Of a stretch of DNA of 64,000 bases, positions 9,492-16,713 are shown piece after piece (the stretch's first letter is position 1; each line of letters starts with the position of its first letter). The notes below the pieces were generated by a model that was given only the letters and a program-made list of their open reading frames with translations, did no database searches and was not told the origin of the DNA. A program made the position numbers and the translations under genes. Location of the stretch: assembly GCF_019665765.1 (NCBI RefSeq), contig NZ_CP081150.1:1860001-1924000 (forward strand). Direction: 5' to 3'. The stretch comes from Deefgea tanakiae (lineage in GTDB: Bacteria; Pseudomonadota; Gammaproteobacteria; Burkholderiales; Chitinibacteraceae).

Positions 9492-9950
9492 ATGAACCGC
9501 AAGCAAACCGGCTTTACCCTCATTGAAATGATGATCGTCGTCGCCATCATTGGCATCTTGGCTGCGATTGCGATACCAAACTATCAAGACTATGTGCGAA
9601 AAAGCCGACGCACTGATGGAGTAACAGCAATTTCAACTGTGCAACAAGCCCAAGAGAAATGGCGTGCGAATAACGTAAGTTACAGTGAGAATTTTGGAAC
9701 TGCAGGCTTAAATTTAGTAACCACGGGAGGGGCAACAGTTACGACGTTTCCAAGCTCCGAAAATTTTTATGATTTGGTGGTTACTACTGGCACGGCAACT
9801 GGAACTGGCTACACTCTAGTCGCAACAGCAAAAGGCAAACAAACTTCGGACACTAACTGTCAAAAATTAATTTTGACAGTTACCAATGGTAATGCTGTAC
9901 GCACATCCCAAAACGCCTCAGGCACAACTGCGACTTCCGGATGCTGGTAA
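9492..9950 (+). CDS. Type IV pilin (PilE/PilA-like)
   Basis: 152 residues with a type III (prepilin) signal: short basic leader ending in Gly, then [20 protein letters not shown] with Glu5, cleaved and N-methylated by PilD. The body contains [13 protein letters not shown] and a C-terminal pair of cysteines (one in NCQKL, one at the extreme end in SGCW) that would close a D-region loop. The TGT-rich middle is of low complexity. It opens a same-strand cluster of pseudopilins, so it may be a minor PilE-type subunit and not the major pilin. Confidence 0.88.
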   Translation: MNRKQTGFTLIEMMIVVAIIGILAAIAIPNYQDYVRKSRRTDGVTAISTVQQAQEKWRANNVSYSENFGTAGLNLVTTGGATVTTFPSSENFYDLVVTTGTATGTGYTLVATAKGKQTSDTNCQKLILTVTNGNAVRTSQNASGTTATSGCW

Positions 9951-9952
9951 AA

Positions 9953-10501
9953 ATGAAACAGCCATCGCCAAAACACACCCACGGCTTTACGCTGATTGAA
10001 CTATTAATCACCATCGCAATTCTTGGCATTGTATTAGCGATTGCGGTTCCTAATTTTTCGCAGTGGTATCAACGCAAACAGCTAGAAGGCATCGCGAATG
10101 AATTTCTTTCATTAGTGAATTACGCACGCAATGATGCGATTAAGCGAAATAAAATAACTTATCTTTTTACAGAAAGAACTGCTGATAATGATTGGAACTT
10201 AAGAGCAACAACGACAAACCCATGCACAGCAGGAACTACAACATGCGAAATTCGTAGCTTAGATGCTGCGCTTAATACAAAAATTAAAGTAAAAGCCATC
10301 AGTACAGCATTTCTCGCAGGTCCTACAAAAATAAATCCGATCGACAATTTATTTAAATTTGATAGTGGAACAACGGCTCAATCGATTACTTTTGGGACTG
10401 GGCAATATCAACTTCAAGCTAATATCACCACGACGGGTGTAGCCAGCCTATGCACACCTTCCACTCAACCTGCGATGCCAGGGTTTAATACATGTCCATA
10501 A
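9953..10501 (+). CDS. fimT: GspH/FimT-family minor pilin (set 1)
   Basis: About 182 residues. The prepilin signal is G-FTLIELLITIAILGIVLAIA, followed by FSQWYQRKQLEG and a NYARNDAIKRN block typical of FimT/GspH. The C-terminal part is a probable beta domain with several cysteines. FimT-type proteins prime or cap the type IV pilus and in some species bind DNA. An in-frame ATG at 9941 overlaps the pilin stop; neither start has a strong ribosome site, so the start is uncertain. The 3' end overlaps pilW by 10 bases, suggesting translational coupling. Confidence 0.85.
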   Translation: MKQPSPKHTHGFTLIELLITIAILGIVLAIAVPNFSQWYQRKQLEGIANEFLSLVNYARNDAIKRNKITYLFTERTADNDWNLRATTTNPCTAGTTTCEIRSLDAALNTKIKVKAISTAFLAGPTKINPIDNLFKFDSGTTAQSITFGTGQYQLQANITTTGVASLCTPSTQPAMPGFNTCP

Positions 10502-11169
10502 AATCAATTAAGCGTCAGACTGGTATCTCTCTGATTGAGATTCTCGTTTCTACTGCTGTTGGCCTGTTATTACTTTCCGCAGCTGCATCTGTTGCTATTT
10601 CAAGTTTATCCAGCAACAAAAATAGTCTTATCAATGGCAAAGCTGCTGAAGACTTGCAAACCATGATGAATACCATTACTAGGGACGTGCGCAGAGCTGG
10701 ATATAATTTTAACGCCGAACTGGGTACAGAAACCGACAATCAACGTTTTCGCAAAATTTGGTTCTTTAACGAAACAGCCACTGGTAGCGGTCAATTCAAA
10801 TGCATGGTATTTCGATATGATCGCTATCCAGAAAGTAGCAACCTAGTTCAACCAGGAAATGGCACTGTCGACACAGGCGATGTCCGTGGCTTGCGTCTGA
10901 ATGCAAACCAGCTTGAAACCTTGATCACGACCACAACCGTAGTACCAACAACGTGCCCAACTACGGGCTGGGCAGCCATTTCAAGTAGCGCAAATTTAAA
11001 ACTATCCGGTACTAGCGCCCTCACGTTTGAACCCAAACAAGTCATGCTGATGGATGGTAGTTTTGTGGTCGATAGTCTCATCATCACCTTAACGGGTAAC
11101 GCGGCGAACGCGAATCCAATCACTATCAGTGAAACGATTCAGTTACGTAATCGCCCCATAAAACAGTAA
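10492..11169 (+). CDS. pilW: PilW-type minor pilin (set 1)
   Basis: 225 residues. The prepilin leader ends G-ISLIEILVSTAVGLLLL, and the TRDVRRAGYNF block about 60 residues later is characteristic of PilW/PilJ-type minor pilins. It would join the initiating tip complex of the type IV pilus. AGGG stands eight bases before the ATG, which lies inside the end of fimT. Confidence 0.88.
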   Translation: MSIKSIKRQTGISLIEILVSTAVGLLLLSAAASVAISSLSSNKNSLINGKAAEDLQTMMNTITRDVRRAGYNFNAELGTETDNQRFRKIWFFNETATGSGQFKCMVFRYDRYPESSNLVQPGNGTVDTGDVRGLRLNANQLETLITTTTVVPTTCPTTGWAAISSSANLKLSGTSALTFEPKQVMLMDGSFVVDSLIITLTGNAANANPITISETIQLRNRPIKQ

Positions 11170-11188
11170 GCTTTAGGATAGTTTCAAT

Positions 11189-12550
11189 ATGCAATCGACA
11201 TCTTGCAAGCACAGATCAATATCCTACCAACGTGGTGTAGCCGCCCTGATTGTCACGATTATGCTGGGTTTAATTGCGACTTTGGGTGCTTTTTATGCGC
11301 AGCGCAGTAGCGACTTGACACAAAAATCATCAAGCAACTCCTATCAAAACGTAGCTGCACTGCAAGCCGCTGAGTCAGGCGCTGATGCCTTCATCCAACT
11401 GATACAGGCTGATTTAGCGACCTTAGCAACAGCCGCCCCCCCACCAGCCACACAACCTGCTACTAACATTTTAGTTAAAACATGGGGGGCAGGTGGTGCA
11501 ACAACGAGCTGCGCACTGAGCGGAGGTACATTGAACGTACCTTATGAATTCAAAGCGAGCCTGAAAGGAACAGACCCGAAAGAGTTTGATTCTGCAAAAT
11601 ACGTACAAAACATTGTCGCGCCCGTTGCAACAATCTCTGGCGTAGCACAGGGGATAGGCTGGCGTGCTCAGGCTAAAATTGCCAACGGCTATCTTTATAT
11701 TAAATCGGAAGGTTGTGTGGGTAACACAGGAACCGTGGGGGACGGCAATGTTTGCGCAGATACATCGCTAGCAACAGCAGTAGTTCGCCGCAGCATTAAA
11801 ATGAATGGCTCGATTGCTCCGAGCAACAATGCATTAACGATACGCAAGCATATTGATACCCGCACAACTTTAAACATCAGCAAAAAATCCACATCAGTAG
11901 CACCAGCTTGCGGTGTAATGTATGGCGACGGCGGCGCTGGAGGAACTTGCAACCCAGCAACTGATGCTAAAGGCTGCCTAAGCTTATTGGCGTTTCCATC
12001 ATTTACTGATGTTGGGAAAAAAGCTGAATTAGATGCAACAGTAATGGCATTAAATGATGAAAATTACTTCAAATCTTTCTCTGGAAATTTATCCACAGCT
12101 GAATTTAAAGCAATGAGTGGTACACCAGTAACTAATTGCACTCAAGCGGCGGCAGTTCCTGCGTCACAAAAGTTTATTTGGTGGGAGGGCAACCTTAGTG
12201 CTGTTTGTACATTTCCAGTTGGCAAATTTATTGTCATAAATGGCGACGTAACCAGCCCGATGACCGCACAAGGGGAATCGTTTGTATATGTTACGGGCAA
12301 TGTCTATCAAAACGGGGCTATGACCATCGAAGGCTCAGCAGCCGTCGCAGGTATATGGGATGTGGGTCCCTTAGGCGTAGACCCGGCTATTTCGGGACAC
12401 CCTGGTCTAAATGGCAAAACCGATGCACTTGGTGCTCTTGCGCATACGCATACCTCAGCAGGCTCGCTCACCATTAGCTATGTCAAAACCAGCTTCGACC
12501 TCCCTACGAGCAGCGTAACCACCACCACTGGCTCATGGATTGACTTTTAA
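11189..12550 (+). CDS. pilX: PilX-type minor pilin, long form (set 1)
   Basis: 453 residues. A basic N-terminus (QRGVAALIVTIML) leads into one membrane helix, then NVAALQAAESGADAFIQ, the PilX N-terminal signature. The protein lacks a GFTLIE-type site, as is usual for PilX. It is more than twice the length of the classic PilX. The C-terminal half (FIVINGDVTS, VYVTGNVYQNGAMTIEGSAAVAG) looks like a repetitive beta-solenoid. A long C-terminus suggests a surface-exposed domain at the pilus tip (inference). Confidence 0.82.
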   Translation: MQSTSCKHRSISYQRGVAALIVTIMLGLIATLGAFYAQRSSDLTQKSSSNSYQNVAALQAAESGADAFIQLIQADLATLATAAPPPATQPATNILVKTWGAGGATTSCALSGGTLNVPYEFKASLKGTDPKEFDSAKYVQNIVAPVATISGVAQGIGWRAQAKIANGYLYIKSEGCVGNTGTVGDGNVCADTSLATAVVRRSIKMNGSIAPSNNALTIRKHIDTRTTLNISKKSTSVAPACGVMYGDGGAGGTCNPATDAKGCLSLLAFPSFTDVGKKAELDATVMALNDENYFKSFSGNLSTAEFKAMSGTPVTNCTQAAAVPASQKFIWWEGNLSAVCTFPVGKFIVINGDVTSPMTAQGESFVYVTGNVYQNGAMTIEGSAAVAGIWDVGPLGVDPAISGHPGLNGKTDALGALAHTHTSAGSLTISYVKTSFDLPTSSVTTTTGSWIDF

Positions 12551-12562
12551 AAGGGCAACACA

Positions 12563-13264
12563 ATGAATAAGCATTCTGGATTTAGCCTGATTGAAATCTT
12601 GATTTCGGTGATTTTGTTAGGCGTCACGGCGTTGGGATTAGCCAAGTTCAATGCAATCCAAACCCTTGGCACTACCGTTGCCAAGGACCAACAATATGCA
12701 ACACGTCTTGCGGAAGGTCTGCTTGAGGAAGTTAAACAATCAGCGCGGATTCGCCAAGCCCCCGTTAGTCCATTAAACGGAGTGGCATTAAGCACCGTGA
12801 GCGGGACTGAATTTACAGGAAGCAAGTCCAACAGTACTTCAACATTTAACGTCAACGTAAAATATAGCGTAGCACCAGACTGGATTGATGATGCCGCCAC
12901 AACAGATGATACGATTGCATTTAAAGCTCAAGTGCATGTCAATTGGGTCAGTGCAGACGGGAAAACTCAAAATGTAGTACTTGTGAACGATATCAATTAT
13001 GTTAAGTCAGCGGATACAGCTGCGCCTGCAATGCCAAGCTCTGTATGTCGTTGGGATAACGCCCAAGCACTTTACCCACAAGGCTCATGGACGATTAAAG
13101 GGACTGAAGTTTTCTTCTGCTACAAAGCAGGCGGTTGCGCTAAAGGCGCTCACAACCATCCGAATGCCAAACCAGACGAATGGAAAGCAATGACAGGCAA
13201 CCCCACTCCGGCCCAAGGGGGAGTCTGCAACCCACCAAATCCTGATGGCTCGCCTAGACCATAA
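12563..13264 (+). CDS. pilV: PilV-type minor pilin with cysteine- and tryptophan-rich C-terminus (set 1)
   Basis: 233 residues. The prepilin signal is SGFSLIEILISVILLG, followed by a PilV-like helix. After a beta-rich middle, the last 60 residues form a distinct unit: VCRWDNAQALYPQGS, GTEVFFCYKAGGCAK and PDEWKAM, with four or five cysteines. The spacing of W, Y-x-x-G, V, aromatic-C and a late W resembles CBM5/12 chitin-binding modules of the secreted chitinase in this window. That likeness is seen by eye only. An AGGG ribosome site precedes the ATG. Confidence 0.8.
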   Translation: MNKHSGFSLIEILISVILLGVTALGLAKFNAIQTLGTTVAKDQQYATRLAEGLLEEVKQSARIRQAPVSPLNGVALSTVSGTEFTGSKSNSTSTFNVNVKYSVAPDWIDDAATTDDTIAFKAQVHVNWVSADGKTQNVVLVNDINYVKSADTAAPAMPSSVCRWDNAQALYPQGSWTIKGTEVFFCYKAGGCAKGAHNHPNAKPDEWKAMTGNPTPAQGGVCNPPNPDGSPRP

Positions 13265-13274
13265 AAGCAGCACA

Positions 13275-13307
13275 TAGGGTGGAATAAGCGACGCTTATTC
13301 CACCCTA
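13275..13307. terminator. Perfect 16-bp hairpin after minor-pilin set 1
   Basis: TAGGGTGGAATAAGCG (13275-13290) and its exact complement (13292-13307) form a very stable hairpin between the two pilin sets. It lacks a T run. Similar GGTGGAATAA-type palindromes are common dispersed repeats in proteobacteria, so it may be a repeat element that also ends transcription. Confidence 0.6.
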
Positions 13308-13442
13308 CTCTCACCAGACTTTCTGTCATTTATTCCACACCCAGCACCACCCCTCCCCCAAAAAATACCGTTTAACGAAAACTTGTCAGCTAAGCCCTCA
13401 TTTCTGTAACAATGCGTATCTTTTGCCAAAACTTACAAGTCG

Positions 13443-13979
13443 ATGCCTGCTCGTTCCCTTGGTTTTACCCTCATTGAGCTGATGATTACCATCGTGATTT
13501 TGGGGGTTGCGCTCGCAATTGCGGTGCCGGATTTAATGCGTTTTGTAAATCAAAGTCGAGTCAAAGGTGTGGCCGAAAATTTTGCGCAAGATTTGGTTTT
13601 TGCGCGCACTGAAGCGGTTCGCCTAGGAAAACCAGTACGCCTCAATGTGGCGAGTACTTGTTATGGCATCACCAGTGAAAATACCCCTTGTGACTGCACC
13701 AAGACCAACCCTAGCGACACCCTATTTTGCAAACTCAAACGCGATGGCGATTGGCGTAATATCACCCTCAATAGAGGAACACACTTTGATGGTATCGTTT
13801 TCGATGGCATCCGCGGTTTACCAAATGATTCATCGATGGCCATCCTAACTGGGACACAAACCGCAGAGATCAGTCAAAATGATATTGGCGCAGTCAACGT
13901 GTCGATGTCGGTCACCGGCAGCGTATGCATTAGCTCACCTGCGAGCAAAAAAATAGCGGGGTATCCTAATGCATGCTAA
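13443..13979 (+). CDS. GspH/FimT-family minor pilin (set 2)
   Basis: 178 residues. The prepilin signal is LGFTLIELMITIVILGVALA, followed by DLMRFVNQSRVKG and a FARTEAVRLGKPVRL block that mirrors the FimT of set 1. A cysteine-rich patch (CYGITSENTPCDC) is absent from set 1. It starts a second minor-pilin set in the same order as the first, 178 bases after pilV of set 1. The 3' end overlaps the next gene by 11 bases. Confidence 0.85.
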   Translation: MPARSLGFTLIELMITIVILGVALAIAVPDLMRFVNQSRVKGVAENFAQDLVFARTEAVRLGKPVRLNVASTCYGITSENTPCDCTKTNPSDTLFCKLKRDGDWRNITLNRGTHFDGIVFDGIRGLPNDSSMAILTGTQTAEISQNDIGAVNVSMSVTGSVCISSPASKKIAGYPNAC

Positions 13980-14604
13980 TTATTCTAATAAAAAGACAGC
14001 AATACCCAACCAACAAGGTTTTACACTGATTGAAGTATTGGTCGCAATGGCTTTAGGGCTGATTATTATCGGTGGGGCTTTTTCGTACTTTCTCAGCACA
14101 CTCAAAACCAGCAAAGCCATGCTGTCACAAAGTAAATTGCAACAAGAAATTCGCGCCAGCGCCGATTTAATGCAAAGAGACTTACGCCGCGCGGGGTATA
14201 AACCCAATGGCAGCACAGCAAATGTGGGCACGATTTATTTAGGTAAAACCGATGCCGCACTTAGCGCGAACAACTGTGTGTTATATAGCTATGTCAACGA
14301 GCAAAATGTACTTCGGGTGAGTGGTTTTTTATTACATAACAATAAACTCTATATGTACACCCAATCGGGTACAGCCACGAATGACTGCCCAAGCTCAGCC
14401 GATACCAACACAGCTTGGTCGCCAATGACTTTAGGTAGCAATAATAAAATTACGCTATTTAATCCAACCATTGATGACAACGGTAGTCGACCACTATTAC
14501 GCCTCGCGATAAAAGGCGAGCTGAGTCATGATGCCCAAGCCGTTTTTGAACTTTCACAACAAATCACCCTACACAATGCCCCTGCCACTGGCAGTGCAAT
14601 CTAA
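13969..14604 (+). CDS. PilW-type minor pilin (set 2)
   Basis: 211 residues. The signal is QGFTLIEVLVAMALGLIIIG, and MQRDLRRAGYKPN is the PilW signature block. It has the same role and position as PilW of set 1 but a divergent C-terminal domain. The start codon lies inside the end of the preceding fimT-like gene. Confidence 0.85.
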   Translation: MHANYSNKKTAIPNQQGFTLIEVLVAMALGLIIIGGAFSYFLSTLKTSKAMLSQSKLQQEIRASADLMQRDLRRAGYKPNGSTANVGTIYLGKTDAALSANNCVLYSYVNEQNVLRVSGFLLHNNKLYMYTQSGTATNDCPSSADTNTAWSPMTLGSNNKITLFNPTIDDNGSRPLLRLAIKGELSHDAQAVFELSQQITLHNAPATGSAI

Positions 14605-14611
14605 ATTCGCG

Positions 14612-15934
14612 ATGATCAATCTACAAAACACCCCACTCAAACAACAACGTGGAATCGCCACTTTACTCATCACCGTCATGATGCTGATTGTGCTGGGCAT
14701 TATGGCGCTTTACACGAATCGCTCGATTTTCATCGAGCAAAAAACCACCACCAATACCTATAAACATGCGCTCGCTTTAGAATCAGCACAGTCTGGCTTA
14801 GAGCACTTTATAGGTGAAATATCTGCGGCAGATAAAACTGTCGGAACCGAAACTAATTACAAAAAATATTTTGACCCGCCAGCAGGTACTGCAACAGAAT
14901 GGACGCTCAAAGCCGGATACGATAACAAAGAAAAAATTAATAACAAAGGTTATCTGAATGCAGCAACAGGAGCGACCACGCATGATTTTTTACAGACAGG
15001 CTTAAAACTTGCCAAAAGCTTTACCCTTCCCTTAGCCAAGGATGCAGCTGGAGCGGATATCAGCGGTCAAGCCCAAACATATCAGGTTTTTTTATATTCA
15101 ATTGCCCCCGCATCAGCCAGCGACAAAACACGCTTTGTATTGATAAGCCAAGGTTGCTCGGATGAATGCGCATACGCACAAGCCTTTGTGGTGACTGAGT
15201 TTACGATAGGCGAATCTAAAGTATGTCCACTCGATATCAATGGTAAATTGCAAACCATTGATGGTCCAAGTATCAACGCCTACACCCAAGGTCATTCTGA
15301 ATATAACTGCGGGCTTAGCCTAGGCAGTACGCCAATCAATACTGGCACGGGTAACACCAATGACATTAAAGGCTGTATTACAGACTGTAATACCAGCCCA
15401 TATACGCCGCCCTATAGCGTTCAAACCGATCCCAATATCGACAATCACTTTAAAAAATACTTCAAAGAAGATTTTGGAACAGTAAAAAATAAAGCTTCAA
15501 CTTGCAAACTCGTCGGCAATAAAACGCAAGCGGATCTAGATGCTACGGCATTAAGCGCCGCATGCGGCACCAGCAAAACTATTCTGATCACCGGCGACCT
15601 TAGCATCGCACCAGGTTCATTTAGCATTCCTTACAATACAACACTTTATCCCAAAGGAATTACCCTAATTGTTGAAAAAAATCTCTATATCCCTGAAGCC
15701 GGATCAACCGTTGGGGCTAGTGTGTCATTCGATGGATTCCTATATGTCAGGGGTGACTCCATAGGAGGCACCAATGTAGCAGGGTCATTAAATATAAATG
15801 GTGGAGCCGCATTTGCTGGTGATGTAACAGGAAAATTAGCTTTTGCTGTATATGCTGACCCCACTAAAGCCAAAGTGCCTGGCTTAGGTGGACTCACTGC
15901 TAATTTCCGCAGTGGTTCATGGAGGGATTTCTAA
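14612..15934 (+). CDS. PilX-type minor pilin, long form (set 2)
   Basis: 440 residues from ATG 14612, seven bases after the pilW stop. A longer frame from 14528 would overlap pilW by 77 bases and is not preferred. The N-terminus reads QQRGIATLLITVMMLIVLG, then HALALESAQSGLEHFIG, the PilX signature. The C-terminal half (TLIVEKNLYIPEAGS, VAGSLNINGGAAFAGDVTG) is a beta-solenoid-like repeat as in set 1, and both proteins end in a serine-aromatic-rich SGSWRDF / GSWIDF motif. This shared end supports descent from a duplicated operon. Confidence 0.82.
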   Translation: MINLQNTPLKQQRGIATLLITVMMLIVLGIMALYTNRSIFIEQKTTTNTYKHALALESAQSGLEHFIGEISAADKTVGTETNYKKYFDPPAGTATEWTLKAGYDNKEKINNKGYLNAATGATTHDFLQTGLKLAKSFTLPLAKDAAGADISGQAQTYQVFLYSIAPASASDKTRFVLISQGCSDECAYAQAFVVTEFTIGESKVCPLDINGKLQTIDGPSINAYTQGHSEYNCGLSLGSTPINTGTGNTNDIKGCITDCNTSPYTPPYSVQTDPNIDNHFKKYFKEDFGTVKNKASTCKLVGNKTQADLDATALSAACGTSKTILITGDLSIAPGSFSIPYNTTLYPKGITLIVEKNLYIPEAGSTVGASVSFDGFLYVRGDSIGGTNVAGSLNINGGAAFAGDVTGKLAFAVYADPTKAKVPGLGGLTANFRSGSWRDF

Positions 15935-16554
15935 TGTCATCCCAACAAAAACAATACGGCATTAGCTTAATTGAAGTGCTGGTTTCAATTGTAATTTTGT
16001 CATTAGGCCTACTCGCTTTGTCTGGATTTACCGGCAATCTTTATCGCAATGTAAACCACGCAGCCGATCGTTCTCGGGGTTTAGCAATGGCACAGCAAAT
16101 CATAGATAACGCACGAACAAAATCAGTCACCGATCTCGTTGACGGGGCCGATGCAACGCCTGCTGATTGCAGCACAAGCAAAATTCGCCGCTACTGGAAA
16201 GTAGTTGATGTGGTTGGTGGCAACGGTGTGAAACATTTATCAGTCAATGCCTGCTGGACCAATGCATTAGGCGAATTGCAAACCGTTGCCACGAGCACTT
16301 TTATTGGCACCAATAGCACGGGGATTGCATTAGGTTCTCCACCCGTTGCGCCGGCAGCCGCGGCATGTAAAGGCATCCCGTATGCCGACAAAAATCCCCC
16401 CTATTCTTCAGGTGTTATCGTCACCCTAGACAGTAAAGACTACACTTGTACCGCTGACGCTTATAACGCTTACTGTGGAGATACAGCCTGGCGACCTGGT
16501 ACAAACAATGGCAAATTACCATGGGGAAATGGTGTCGACTGCACACAACCTTGA
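15934..16554 (+). CDS. PilV-type minor pilin with CBM-like C-terminus (set 2)
   Basis: 206 residues. The start is ATG 15934, which overlaps the pilX stop as TAATG and follows a GGAGGG ribosome site at 15921-15926; the frame open from 15919 is not used. The signal is YGISLIEVLVSIVILSLG. The last 55 residues (YSSGVIVTLDSKDYTC, then AYCGDTAWRPG and PWGNGVDC) show the Y-x-x-G, V, Y-x-C and late W pattern of CBM5/12-type modules. Chitin binding is an inference from pattern and genome context. Confidence 0.8.
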   Translation: MSSQQKQYGISLIEVLVSIVILSLGLLALSGFTGNLYRNVNHAADRSRGLAMAQQIIDNARTKSVTDLVDGADATPADCSTSKIRRYWKVVDVVGGNGVKHLSVNACWTNALGELQTVATSTFIGTNSTGIALGSPPVAPAAAACKGIPYADKNPPYSSGVIVTLDSKDYTCTADAYNAYCGDTAWRPGTNNGKLPWGNGVDCTQP

Positions 16555-16663
16555 TTTATTACCATCATGAATAAATCATCCACTCAAATCTGATCATTGA
16601 TCGCAAATTTAATGCTCGGATTTTGGACAAAATAATATAAAAAAAATATTTCTAGTTTAAACT

Positions 16664-16692
16664 ACGCCCCTGCCCCCAGCTTGGGGCGTTTT
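16664..16692 (+). terminator. Hairpin between minor-pilin set 2 and the decarboxylase gene
   Basis: ACGCCCC (16664-16670) pairs with GGGGCGT (16683-16689) and is followed by TTTT. It probably ends the pilin transcript. Since it stands only 22 bases before the next ATG it could also attenuate a transcript of the decarboxylase gene. Confidence 0.6.
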
Positions 16693-16713
16693 CACTTTTA
16701 GCGAAGGAATCAC

